From positions 17,220,643 to 17,284,642 of the forward strand of contig CM055094.1 in assembly GCA_029204225.1 (NCBI GenBank): a DNA stretch of 64,000 bases, given 5' to 3'. The translations under genes were made by a program, and so were the position numbers. How positions within the stretch are numbered: position 1 is the stretch's first letter; every line of letters begins with the position of its first letter. Below are positions 24,023 through 35,370 of the stretch, piece after piece. The notes below the pieces were generated by a model. The model was not told where the DNA came from and did not search any database. It saw nothing but the letters and a program-made list of their open reading frames with translations. The stretch is from Diphasiastrum complanatum (lineage: Eukaryota > Streptophyta > Lycopodiopsida > Lycopodiales > Lycopodiaceae).

Positions 24023-25267
24023 TGTTGTAAAGCTACCTTTACAAGCTTTACTTCCGGCGCCATCGGCGCTAGCTATGTCCCTGGCGCCAGCAGCGCCCCT
24101 GCTGCTCCCAGCGCCAACGGCGCCGGCGCCGCTCCCGGCGCCACTGTGACCAGAATCCAGCCGGCGCCAAGTTCCTATGGCTGAAAATCTTTGATCGGTT
24201 CTAGCGAAGTCCAGAGAGCTCAGATCGATGTGCAATCACCTCACACGATCTAGGCATGATTAAAGGAAGCCTGGGGATCAATAAAATCTAGAGAGAGAAA
24301 ATGACTTTCTAGAAAGAGAAAATCCTAGAGAGAGAAAAACGTGCTTTACTAGCTTGGGTAGAGTGCTTGGTATGAGGGGGGGTGCCGAATCACACCAATA
24401 CTATAGGGGAGTGCGGGTTGCGACTCAGGGCGAGCTCCAACCAAGTCTCAGCCTCCGTTGCTGGAATGTTGTCATGGCTCTCGCCTTGGCATGCTAGCGC
24501 CCCGGAGACTAGGGTCGGTCACACACTTGAAATGTAACCTTCTCAGATTTATCAATAAAGTGGGATTTTCCTCAAACTGATTCTGATTACCTTCTGGGTT
24601 TCAGTGTTCGGTAAAAGCGCCAGTTGTAAGGCCGCTTTCAAAATTTTTAATTTGGCACATAGCTGAGGGTCGTATCCCGGGACGCCAGCGGTATGCCGTC
24701 GGGACCATTCGGTCCGTGGCGCCAGCGGTATACTGTTGGGACCATTTGGTCCAGGAACTGGTTGTTTCCATTTCTGTCGCGGCTTGTGGTTCTGAGTGTT
24801 CCTTGCATGAACGTGAATGGGTTAAGCTCTTGGGGAACGGGCTCTAACCTGTCGGCTGAGTTGGATGGCTTGCTTGGGTGGATGTTACCTGTTTATGGCT
24901 GTCCAGTCTGGCGTGGCGCCAGGTTGGCTTCCAGCGCTCGTGACGAAGCTTTCAGTTGGTTAAGTCTGATGTAAGTCAGACCGCTTGCTTGGAATGGATG
25001 TTACTCGTTTGTAACGAAGCTTCGAGTTGGTTAAGTTTGATGTATGTCGGGCGGCTTGCTTGCAGGGAAGTCACCCACATCGGGACCCCCGATCTGGCAT
25101 GGCGCCAGGTTGGATCTCAATGTTGGTCCTCGAAACTTCAAGTTGGTTAAGTCTGATCTTTGTTGGCGAGTTGGCTGCTTGTATGTCAAGTGGGTTCGGG
25201 TGGCAAGAGTTGAAGGCTGGGAAGCTAAGTCGTGGTTCCCGGCTCCCTTTGGGATGCCTGCGCTACA
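24023..25267 (+). mobile_element. Family B LTR copy b, full length (1245 bp)
   Basis: It runs from TGTTGTAAAG to GCGCTACA. The length is identical to the minus-strand solo LTR at 25529-26773. Its flanks (gtcgg and actat) do not form a target duplication, so it joined its neighbours by recombination rather than by clean insertion. Confidence 0.9.
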
Positions 25268-25528
25268 ACTATAGGGGAGTGCGGGTTGCGACTCAGGGCG
25301 AGCTCCAACCAAGTCTCAGCCTCCCTTGCTGGAATGTTGTCATGGCTCTCGCCTTGGCATGCTAGCGCCCCGGAGACTAGGGTCGGTCACACACTTGAAA
25401 TGTAACCTTCTCAGATTTATCAATAAAGTGGGATTTTCCTCAAACTGACTCTGATTACCTTCTGGGTTTCAGTGTTCGGTAAAAGCGCCAGTTGTAAGGC
25501 CGCTTTCAAATTTTTAACTTGGCACATA
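25268..25528 (+). mobile_element. Family B LTR copy c, left part
   Basis: It begins in the middle of an LTR ('actatagggg') and continues to 'ggcacata', where the solo LTR has inserted. It resumes at 26774. Confidence 0.85.
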
Positions 25529-26773
25529 TGTAGCGCAGGCATCCCAAAGGGAGCCGGGAACCACGACTTAGCTTCCCAGCCTTCAATTCTTGCCATCCAA
25601 ACCCACTTGACATACAAGCAGCCAACTCGCCAACAACGATCAGACTTAACCAACATGAAGTTCCGAAAACCAACATTGAGATCCAACCTGGCGCCATGCC
25701 AGATCGGGGGTCCCGATGTGGGTGACTTCCCTCCAAGCAAGCCGCCCGACATACATCAAACTTAACCAACTCGAAGCTTCGTTACAAACGAGTAACATCC
25801 ATTCCAAGCAAGCGGTCTGACTTACATCAGACTTAACCAACTGAAAGCTTCGTCACGAGCGCTGGAAGCCAACCTGGCGCCACGCCAGACTGGACAGCCA
25901 TAAACAGGTAACATCCACCCAAGCAAGCCATCCAACTCAGCCGACAGGTTAGAGCCCGTTCCCCAAGAGCTTAACCCATTCACGTTCATGCAAGGAACAC
26001 TCAGAACCACAAGCCGCGACAGATATGGAAACAACCAGTTCTTGGACCAAATGGTCCCGACAGCATACCGCTGGCGCCACGGACCGAATGGTCCCGACGG
26101 CATACCGCTGGCGTCCCGGGATACGACCCTCAGCTATGTGCCAAGTTAAAAATTTTGAAAGCGGCCTTACAACTGGCGATTTTACCGAACACTGAAACCC
26201 AGAAGGTAATCAGAGTCAGTTTGAGGAAAATCCCACTTTATTGATAAATTTGAGAAGGTTACATTTCAAGTGTGTGACCGACCCCAGTCTCCGGGGCGCT
26301 AGCATGCCAAGGCGAGAGCCATGACAACATTCCAGCAAGGGAGGCTGAGACTTGGTTGGAGCTCGCCCTGAGTCGCAACCCGCACTCCCCTATAGTATTG
26401 GTGTGATTCGGCACCCCCCCTCATACCAAGCACTCTACCCAAGCTGGTAAAGCACATTTTTCTCTCTCTAGGATTTTCTCTTTCTAGAAAGTCATTTTCT
26501 CTCTCTAGATTTTATTGATCCCCAGGCTTCCTTTAATCATGCCTAGATCGTGTGAGGTGATTGCACATCGATCTGAGCTCTCTGGACTTCGCTAGAACCG
26601 ATCAAAGATTTTCAGCCATAGGAACTTGGCGCCGACTGGATTCTGGTCACAGTGGCGCCGGGAGCGGCGCCGGCGCCGTTGGCGCCGGGAGCAGCAGGGG
26701 CGCTGCTGGCGCCGGGGACATAGCTGGCGCCGATGGCGTCGGAAGTAAAGCTTGTAAAGGTAGCTTTACAACA
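25529..26773 (-). mobile_element. Family B solo LTR, minus strand, with target duplication
   Basis: It reads TGTAGCGCAGG...TTTACAACA on plus, and is a full-length 1245-bp LTR in reverse. The five bases ACATA occur immediately before (25524-25528) and after (26774-26778). The host LTR reads continuously if the insertion and one ACATA are removed. This is the textbook signature of insertion followed by LTR-LTR recombination. Confidence 0.95.
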
Positions 26774-27384
26774 ACATAGCTGAGGGTCGTATCCCGGGAA
26801 GCCAGCGGTATGCCGTCGGGACCATTCGGTCCGTGGCGCCAGCGGTATGCTGTCGGGACCATTTGGTCCAGGAACTGGTTGTTTCCATATCTGTCGCGGC
26901 TTGTGGTTCTGAGTATTCCTTGCATGAACGTGAATGGGTTAAGCTCTTGGGGAACGGGCTCTAACCTGTCGGCTGAGTTGGATGGCTTGCTTGGGTGGAT
27001 GTTACTTGTTTATGGCTGTCCAGTCTGGCGTGGTGCCAGGTTGGCTTCCAGCGCTCGTAACGAAGCTTTCAGTTGGTTAAGTCTGATGTATGTCAGACCG
27101 CTTGCTTGGAATGGATGTTACTCGTTTGTAACGAAGCTTCGAGTTGGTTAAGTTTGATGTATGTCGGGCGGCTTGCTTGGAGGGAAGTCACCCACGTCGG
27201 GACCCCCGATCTGGCATGGCGCCAGGTTGGATCTTAATGTTGGTTTTCGGAACTTAAAGTTGGTTAAGTCTGATCGTTGTTGGCGAGTTGGCTGCTTGTA
27301 TGTCAAGTGGGTTCGGATGGCAAGAGTTGAAGGCTGGGAAGCTAAGTCGTGGTTTCCGGCTCCCTTTGGGATGCCTGCGCTACA
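26774..27384 (+). mobile_element. Family B LTR copy c, right part
   Basis: It continues copy c from 'acatagctgagggtcg' to its end, GCGCTACA, and is followed by a primer-binding site. Copy c was therefore a 5' LTR of a real element. Confidence 0.88.
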
Positions 27385-27386
27385 TG

Positions 27387-27398
27387 TGGTATCAGAGC
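27387..27398 (+). promoter_or_regulatory. Primer-binding site (tRNA-Met type)
   Basis: TGGTATCAGAGC is an exact consensus, two bases after the LTR. Confidence 0.88.
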
Positions 27399-27649
27399 CG
27401 ACTGGCCGGTCAGCTATGCGGATCTCATGGAAATGGCCACAGTTTGGGGTTCATCAAGACAACTGTTGTGCAAGGTGCTGCCCACAGTGTAAGCACGGGT
27501 GCGTCCACGGTCGGGGTGGTCGGCAGAACGGGGGACTTGATGAGTCAAGGTGCTGCCCTTGAGGTGTAAGCACGGTCAGTTCTCGCAAGAGTTGAAGGTT
27601 GGGAAGCTAAGTCGTGGTTCTCGGCTCCCTTTGGGATGCCTGCGCTACA
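27399..27649 (+). mobile_element. Leader remnant and second LTR-end fragment
   Basis: 27399-27584 is leader sequence like 1790-1968 in reverse. 27585-27649 is the last 65 bp or so of a family B LTR again, ending GCGCTACA. All of the coding interior is missing, so the two pieces were joined by a large deletion or by recombination. Confidence 0.8.
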
Positions 27650-28076
27650 CGGTGCCCAGCGCCGCGGTCTGCGTGACAGGGTGACATCGGGACAGTGGGT
27701 CCCGGCGCCCGGTTTTCGGGCGCTCGCTCGGCACTAACGATTTTGCTGCAACACTGGGTCCGGGGTTGCACGAATTCTTGTCCCTTGCCCGTAGTCCACG
27801 TGTTGATTTAGGACTGGCTGGCACGGGTCCCGTGCCAATAAGGCACAATGTTCGTGAATCCCGAAGAGATGCGCTGCAGCAATCATTGCACAGTCCAGAC
27901 TCCTGCACGGAGGAGAGCAGAGCAGCCCCTCTCCCAGTCTCCGCCTGCTTAGTTGCCTGCTATCATATATGGCATACGTCGTACGTCGAGACCCACAGAG
28001 GAGAGCAGAGCAGAGCAGCCCCTCTCCCAGTCTCTGCCTGCTCAGTTGCTCGCTATCATCTATGGCATACAGTACC
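27650..28076. other. GC-rich anonymous DNA leading into a tandem repeat
   Basis: No convincing gene was found. From about 27910 the phrase 'gcagcccctctcccagtct' starts to recur (27925, 28016). Confidence 0.4.
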
Positions 28077-28573
28077 CACACTGCACAGACAGACAGACCA
28101 TAGCTTCCCCACTCCCAGTCTCCGCCTGGTTAGTGGCTGGCTATCATCCATAGCATAGAAAACCCTGGTTAGGAAAGCAGAGCAGCCCCTCTCCCAGTTT
28201 CCGCCAGCTCAGTTGCTGGTATCATCCATAGAATACAGTACCCACATAATGATTCTACCGCAGTGCTTGCGATTGGACACTCCACCCAAGTTTTTGCGAT
28301 TTTTACTCATCTGTGACCTGTCTAATAACACTGCACAGACATACAGACCATAGCTTCCCCGCTCCCAGTCTCCGCCTGGTTAGTTGCTGTCTATCATCCA
28401 TAGCATACAAAACCCTGGTTAGGAAAGCAGAGCAGCCCCTCTCCCAGCTTCCGCCTGCTCAGTTGCTGGTATCATCCATAGAATACAGTACCCACATAAT
28501 GATTCTACCGCAGTGCTTGCGATTTGACACTCCACCCACGTTTTTGCGATTTTTACTCATCTGTGACCTGTCC
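28077..28573. repeat. Tandem duplication, two units of about 250 bp
   Basis: 28077-28326 and 28327-28573 are nearly identical. Each contains two smaller, related sub-blocks with 'cccctctcccag' or 'ccactcccagtctccgcctg', 'catccatagcata', then 'ataatgattctaccgcagtg' and 'ttttactcatctgtgacctg'. Related sub-blocks extend left to about 27910. Frames through it are short and shared between copies because of the repeat. Confidence 0.88.
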
Positions 28574-29172
28574 AGTGTCTATGTATGTTTGTTGATCTGT
28601 CCTTGCTCCAGTGTACGGAAATCTGCAACTACGTGTGAACAATCAAGTGTCCTAACCGTACGACTTAGACTGAGAACTCTCCTCCAGAGTCCATATGCAA
28701 AACCAAAAGACGAGCAGAGCAGTCAGCAGGCCTGAACTTTGAATGCTGAGGCAGTCCGTCTCCATCGCCATTAGAGATGACAACGTCACTGCTTTGGAAA
28801 CCTCTTGAGTTTTATTCAAAAATTTTGCATTTTCTAAAGAATTTCTTGATTTCTTGAAGACCATTACTTATAAAAGGGTAAAAAAAAATTTCTTTCCAAA
28901 AGGGGTAAAAAATTGTGAAAGATTTTACTAAATACATTTTTAAGAAATTATGCCAATCTCATTCCTATATTTTTTCCTAAGCACAACTTGTTCTACTGGT
29001 GTTGGGTTTCAGGAATCAAAATTCAGCTCTCGCCTATGAAGAAACTTTTACTTATGCCATAGTTCCAAGACAATTAGTACGTGAAATTAGTTAATTACAT
29101 TGCATCCCATCTTAGACAAAGGCAATATAATGTGTTGAGGTCGGTCAATGGAGTTTAAAAAATAGTCAACCA
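28574..29172. other. Anonymous AT-rich DNA
   Basis: No gene or repeat was recognised. Confidence 0.3.
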
Positions 29173-29532
29173 AGGGGCCCTGCATCTCACGCAGCTCAAG
29201 AAAAGGAAAGAGATTATAATGATCATGCACCCGGTGAAGATTTCATCCCCTTTGTCTTAGAAACATACGGTTGTCTTCACAAGAAATTTAATGATTTTTT
29301 ATGTTTATGTGCGGAGCTTATGATGAAACGCCAGGGACAAAGCATAACCTTACCTTCCGTCATTGTTTCTTTCTATTGTCAGCGTATTTCTATAGCATTA
29401 CAACGTTCACAAGCGGTTTCAATTCTTCGACGAGCTCAGTTTGTAGGAGCGGTTGCTTCTAAGCTTCCTGCATTACCTATTATTGGTTCTATTTTAGTTA
29501 TTGATTTACATCAAGCAGTTGGTTTTGAGTAA
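29173..29532 (+). pseudogene. Orphan coding fragment, possibly from a transposon
   Basis: A continuous frame of about 118 codons contains 'PGEDFIPFVLETYGCLHKKF', then 'LPSVIVSFYCQRISIALQRS' and 'QAVSILRRAQF'. From memory, this pattern (PG.DF.P...ET.G......F, then a YCQR.SIALQR.QA..ILRRA block) occurs at the C-terminal end of reverse-transcriptase-type proteins in plant genomes, but I cannot name a family with certainty. No start codon lies in a good position and nothing upstream extends it, so I treat it as a fragment. The clean frame and its ending at a normal stop suggest a recent origin. Confidence 0.35.
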
Positions 29533-30556
29533 TTAGCTTACTTTTTAGTTACTAATTTACATCGGACAGATAGTTTTAAGTAATTAACTTACTATTCTAA
29601 CTTTTACTTAGCTTTTGAATAGTTTAATTCATTTTTATCGTTCTTCGGTATTATTTTAAATACTTTAATCTTCTTGTTTGATCATGCGTTTTTCCATCAT
29701 TTTTAATAAAAGCAGGGATGGCTGTGGTGGTATTAACATTTAAGGTTTGCACGTTTGTGAGAGGCCTAAAACAAGATGCATGCATGGGACAATAATATGC
29801 AATCAAGCCATGAAAAGCATGATTGTCCTTGGTTATTTGCATGAGAGAAATTTCATGAGTTACATGTAAAAAGGTCTGCAGTTTGCATGTGAATCAAAAA
29901 CCTGTGAGCAACAAATGCATGCAATGCCTCATTTGTGCATCCTTTTGAAAAGCAGTTATGGCAGAGAAATTAAATATATCGAAATCAAATTTAAGGAACT
30001 CAATTTGCACAATCTCAATTCTCAGATATAGTGTCTCGATTTCCACCTTGTGCAATTGAATAATTTGCACTTCTCTTCATCAATGCACCTTTTCATATAG
30101 CAAAATCTTCCCTTCTGCACCTGAGTGAGCTATTCAATTTAAATTTTCAAGCCAGCAGAGGGTGAGAGACAACCTGGTGTTTGTAGTGTTTACATGTTGT
30201 TTGCAGTAGCAAGACAGAGGAGGTAATTCTGTAAGTTTTTATTGTTTTATGTATAAATCAAAGCCAGTCTGAAACTCTCAAAGCAGATATGCCAACATGG
30301 CTGAAGTTAGAGAATAAATAACTACGCAATCTTGGTACGTATAGAAAATGTGAATGTGGATCGAATTTTGTGCTGCTTCAGTTTTGAGGTGACTATCCAT
30401 TGATTGTTGATAAGCTTTTTGCAAAGCATCACCAAACCAAGCTTTTGTTGCATAATGGGATGTGTTCCATCAATGTTATGTAGTGTTGTCCACAAATTTC
30501 AAGGGATTACATCTACGCTCCTCCTCAATCTTCCAAACTACTAGAGTGCCAACTAA
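29533..30556. other. Anonymous AT-rich DNA
   Basis: Nothing was recognised. There are short internal echoes such as 'ttactaatttacatcg' after 'ttattgatttacatca' near 29500-29570. Confidence 0.3.
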
Positions 30557-30570
30557 TTGTGTGCGATCAT

Positions 30571-30696
30571 GCGGTGTCTTCCATTAGAAGTGTTTGGCGA
30601 TGAGTGTGTAGAGTCGTTTCAGAGCAAGTTGCAACTTTGTCTTCCATTGAAAGTGTTTGGCGATGAGTGTGCAAAGTCATTCCAGAGCAGGCTACA
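30571..30696 (+). repeat. 63-bp tandem duplication inside a short open frame
   Basis: 'gtcttccattagaagtgttt' and 'ggcgatgagtgtg' at 30571-30633 repeat with few changes at 30634-30696. In one frame (30557-30799) this gives a repeated peptide, 'LPLEVFGDECVESFQSKLQL' and then a near copy. The period is a multiple of three. Protein identity is unknown. Confidence 0.6.
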
Positions 30697-30799
30697 ACTC
30701 AGAAATGTTGCTGGTACAAGGGAACATTGCTTGTACTGTGTACATGCTCAAAAGACTAGGTGTAGACGAGTTTCTAGAGGCTATGGGCAAAAGATTTGA

Positions 30800-33413
30800 G
30801 CTCGTAGTTCACTGCCAGCTTGAAAAATATCCATGTCCCTTGCTAAGACAATCTGGATTTAAATTCCGCCATCAAACCCAATTCCTATTAGCTTTTTAAT
30901 AGATTACCCGACAGATCTTGAGCTCATTAATATCATACCTTTCCTGAATTCTCCAAGCTATGAGCTCATTAATCTCATACCTTTCCTCATTGACAATTCA
31001 CTTTCCAAAGTCGACAACCTGATTGAAACTCTCCATAAGCCATGTAAATTATTTTCAAGTCACTTTTATGCTGGGAACGATGGCGGACTCTGACTTGATT
31101 AAACAACATGCTACAATGTAGTTATAACATAGCAAGCTCTACATGTCGATAACTATGACTTACACCGATGAGGTAGAAATAGACCATGTTGCTCATGCTT
31201 GGGAGGATCAGTCGGAGGACCTGTCATCTTTGACTTCATGAATTTTCTTTCTTTAGCCACTTGATCTGCTTCAAGCACAACTTTGCCACAATTTTTGGTT
31301 TCTAATTAAGATTTATGGTTGAAGAGTTCCATGTCATTCTTCAGCAAGAATGCAAAATCTCTTTTTCTCGCACTTGTGTACTTCAGTTTCCCTTTGCTTT
31401 GACGTAGCCTGGGCCTTTTGACGTAGCCTGGGCCTCTGTTGAAGAAGCAAATAATAGAGATGCAAACAAAAAATCAGCAGCATACATAGTTAGTTATGTT
31501 TAGACATTAACTGAGCCCATTCATGATGGGCAGTCTTATTGAAAAAAACATAACAATCATGACATCAGTTCCAATGGGATAGACGAAGTCGCAGCCGCAT
31601 CTAAAGACGTCAAACAAATCCCCACACCTACTTCTAGACCTCTTGCCAAAGAACCGACATGTGTGATGGACCAAATGATTAGATTTTTGTAATTTTTTTT
31701 GAAAACAACAAAACCATTGCTAATTGTAGCTAAAAAACGGAAAAACATATCATAAAAAGTGAATATACACACTATTTGATTAAGGGTATTATAGCTATTT
31801 GTTAAAGCCCACTTAGAATAAATTCAGATTTGTGTTCACCCAAGTTGTTATCGATATAGTAATATTTCAATTACTTAAATGACACTTAAGGCCCAATTCA
31901 CAATTACCGATAACAAAATCAGATTGCCTTTTGCATTTCTTACTTAAGTGCTTGACACAAAAAGAAGTCCATTATTAATGCAAAAGCTAATTGCATTAGG
32001 ATGAAAAATAAGTTACAAAAATTACTTGATGACGTCTCCCCCCTCCCGCTCTTTCTACCTCCCCATCTCCCTCCTCGTGCGTTACCTCTGTTGGAAAATA
32101 CACAACAAAGCGGTGATGGGAATGGCTGAGGAAGACTCATATGCATTCACATTTGATCGTGAGTCTATCGAGTTAGTCATGGTGATATTATCTTTGGTAT
32201 TGGGAAGATTCAGATCCTATATTTGTTGTTTCTATTTCAGTGAATGGTTGGATATTTAGCTTTCATCATGCTGGTTTGATGGACAGTCACATTGTTGCTG
32301 CCCTAGTCTAAATACTATACATACCTCTTCAAGTGATCATCAATGGTCAATAAGATACTTCAGACAACAAGAGATGCCTCATGCTGATAACTCATAATGA
32401 CTCAGCACTAGCAGATTCGTATTTGCATGAACTTTTATTAAGCATTTACTGCATATTCAAGCTCCAAGTATTATGGGAAAGTATTCTTACCTAACCATTC
32501 GTAAAACATGATTACAATACACTGAAACAGAATGACCCAAAATGTGAAGAAAGATATACCTTGAGAACTAGTTCCCAGGTCGCACTCAATGGGGAGGGAG
32601 GCTCGCTCAGATTTTGGCCTCGCTAATAGCTTCAAATGACCGCCATTTGATGGATATCTGTAAGACCCAATTTTAACCAATAGCTTGACCCTTTCCAAAT
32701 GGTAGCTCGCTGATGTTCCTCAAGCCCATAACTAAATGTGCCTCTGCTTTGTTCTCTTCACAAGAGGAGGAAGAGGGTAAACCCTACAGCCGAGTCCTGC
32801 TAGTTGATTCACATCTAATGGTGAGGAGGGTGATCCATGGGCTTCTGCACTTCAAATAATGGGATACTATAGGAGATCTGTCCACCAACCAGGGTTGTGG
32901 AGATGCACTAGCTCAACGGCCCATTGTGCTTTTTGCTCAGAGAAAATGTAAGTTGTTCATCTGGTTGCCAATATATTCAGACTTTTGAACACACATTTTA
33001 GAGGATGCATTGAATACATTAGCAAGTTGAGAGTGATCAAGTAGGTCTAGAATAGTTTCATGCCTTTCTATATTCTGATTGTAATCTAACCAAATGCAAC
33101 ACATACACAGACACAAACACCCTTTTGCGGACATGATTAAAACCACCACTCAAAAATATTCGAGTGTTTGAATGCATCGATTTTGCTTAGATCCCAGAAG
33201 ATCGAAGAAGAAAGTTGGATGATAAGGGCATTAGGAGAATATTCCAAAGGTGTCTTCAAGTGATGATTGTGTGGATGGATCTAATATTGTTGATGTTGAT
33301 GTGAAGTATCCTATTGTAGATGACGATGATGAAGGACCTTCATCAAGTTAAAAGCCAAGGATAACATCAAGGAAAAGACATATGCCTTCAAGGCTCACAT
33401 TAAGCAAGTTTTT
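30800..33413. other. Anonymous DNA, no gene supported
   Basis: There are only short frames. Small direct repeats occur: 'gagctcattaat' at 30919 and 30963, and 'gacgtagcctgggcct' twice near 31401-31435. I see no intron-exon structure or transposon motif. Confidence 0.3.
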
Positions 33414-33722
33414 GGAGGTACACGCTTTGCCTTTCTAACCTCTTTTGATGAACCTACTCTTGTAGATGAAGCAAGGAAGAAAGAGGAGTGGATCCAAGCA
33501 ATGAATCTTGAGTATCAAGCTCTTATGAAGAATGAAACATGGAAATTGGTGGAGTTACCTAAGGACAAGAAAGCTATGGGTTGTAAATGGATCTTCAAGG
33601 TGAAGACAAACCAAGATGGATCTATCAATAAGCATAAGGCAAGGTTGGTGGCACAAGGATATGCTCAAGAACATGGTACTGACTATGATGAAGCCTTTGC
33701 ACCCATGGCAAAGATGGTAAGT
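33414..33722 (+). pseudogene. Copia pol fragment (RT N-terminus), cut by an LTR
   Basis: The frame encodes 'EEWIQAMNLEYQALMKNETW', 'LVELPKDKKAMGCKWIFKVK', 'HKARLVAQGYAQEHGTDYDE' and 'AFAPMAKMV'. This is the well-conserved start of copia reverse transcriptase. It is open for about 100 codons and stops exactly where TGTTGGAGGG of a family C LTR begins (33722). The catalytic YVDD part is absent. The good state of the frame suggests that the truncation is not very old. Confidence 0.88.
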
Positions 33723-34040
33723 GTTGGAGGGTTTGCGGATCCCAAGGCAACCCTAACCCTAGTTAATAAGTGAGAGGGATTTGGCACCCTGCGTGTGTAA
33801 GTACCCGATGATCACATAGTATTTGATTAATTAGAATGTTAATAAAAGGACTTTAGGCCTTTTTGCGGGACTTTTAATGTCGTAGGGAAGTAGGGTTAAT
33901 GGATGTAGTGTTAATGCTTAGTGTTGATGGATATTAATGTTAGATCCTCCATTCATGTTGAAATCTGAACTATACTATCGCTCTCATAGGAACGAACCTA
34001 CGCGTGACAACTAACTCCGTCTCTTTGATGCTAGATTGAC
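33722..34040 (+). mobile_element. Family C LTR fragment, plus strand
   Basis: It starts TGTTGGAGGGTTTGCGG and is homologous in reverse to the LTR at 10074-10818. It lacks the central part and stops short of the LTR end ('gatgctagattgac'). Confidence 0.75.
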
Positions 34041-34129
34041 AAAAAATGATAGGAGGACTCAGATCGATGAATACTTGACTACTGTACTGAAAGTCTCATT
34101 GTAGTTGATGTTTCAGATCTGAGAGAATC

Positions 34130-34760
34130 CTCGTGATACAATTTGGGCCTTTCTTAAAGAACATCGTTAGCATTATATTTGATCTTAAAGACCCATTTGC
34201 AATCGATAAGATTGTTGGCAATAGGTAGTTCGACTAATGACCATGTTTGGTCCTTAATCAAAGATGAATACTCTCTGTCCATCACTTATCTCCAGAGGTC
34301 AGAGTCTAGTTGGCTAAGTGCCTCATCGACAATAGTCGAATTTTGAATCAAAAGATAGACAGACTCCTGAATATACCTTGTGGGATGTGCGTGCACTCCG
34401 TTCGACCTTATTGGAGGTGGTGTCGATTGATAATCCAATCCTTGGTCTTGTTGTCGCTGAGTAACAACATCATTTTCTAACTCGTTGTCAAATAGCTAAT
34501 CAACTATCAAAACGCTTGAACCAAAGTGTCGAAGGTTCGCATGGAACTTTACCTTGACTTTGAAGTCAATGAACTGATCCTTGATAAAGACAATATCTCT
34601 ACTGAATAAAATCTATTGGATATTAAGGTCCAACAACTTGTAAGTGTTGTCAAAGGAAGTGTAATCGATCAAGATGGTCTTTAGACTTTGGAAGTCGAAT
34701 TTCTTCCTTGTCTCCTTCGGGATCTGTGTGTAGGCGATGCAACCAAATACTCATAGGTTC
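34130..34760 (-). pseudogene. Copia integrase end and RT start, minus strand
   Basis: Reading leftward from about 34740, it encodes 'GCIAYTQIPKETRKKFDFQS', then 'LKTILIDYTS', the variable linker, 'MDREYSSLIKDQTWSLVELP' and 'IDCKWVFKIKYN'. This matches the same part of the copia element at 6230-6400 and is decayed by several stops and shifts. It ends next to an LTR start at 34761. Confidence 0.75.
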
Positions 34761-35062
34761 TGTGAGAAATTTCAACTAGTTTTGCTATTTTGGTCATATT
34801 CGTATATTTGGCAATTGAGGCAAATTTTTATATAAGACTTAGAGTTTGACTTTTTAGAGCTATATTAGTCTAAAAGCATTTGAGTAAACACTTTTTGAAT
34901 GTGTGGGAACTGTAATACACGAGTTTTAGAAGATTCAATTTGAATGTGGATACATTTGAATCTAGTCCACATTAATGCTAGGGTTTTTGTTATGGAGGGA
35001 AACCAAACTCATTAATGAGTCATGGATCTGCTATATATAGTGTACACTCATGGGAACTGACA

Positions 35063-35159
<97 letters not shown>

Positions 35160-35370
35160 ACTGGTTATCCAAAGATATTTGGGTAGATTGGCATCCAGGA
35201 ACACCAATGATGAAACGATTTGGTCAAGGTCTGCAATTGTAAAGATTACTTTATCTTCCAGGCTCTTCAGACATCAGGTAAACAGTCAGAAGAGACAACA
35301 ACTAGCAAATAGATTCATCAAGCAGAATCACATTGGCTAAGGATTCTTCTTGATCAAACACACAGGATTA
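34761..35370 (+). mobile_element. Copia-type LTR (family D) with embedded (TC)n
   Basis: It starts TGTGAGAAATTTCAACTAG and resembles, over about 280 bp, the LTR that starts at 60660 on the minus strand (TGTGAAAGATTCAACTAG). Shared words include 'actttttgaa(t/a)gtgtggga'. A TATA-like 'ctatatatagtg' at 35033-35042 precedes the microsatellite. The right edge is uncertain. Confidence 0.55.
35066..35156. repeat. (TC)n microsatellite, 91 bp
   Basis: A pure TC run lying inside the LTR-like segment, just downstream of the TATA-like box, so it would fall in the R/U5 part of the transcript. Confidence 0.97.

Noticed and set aside
22823-24235. Ala/Gly/Pro-rich frames in both strands of the LTRs (also near 3000-3180 and 26561-26925)
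   Set aside because: They are created by the GGCGCC-rich U3 sequence, which is read open in several frames. They recur in every LTR copy in both directions.
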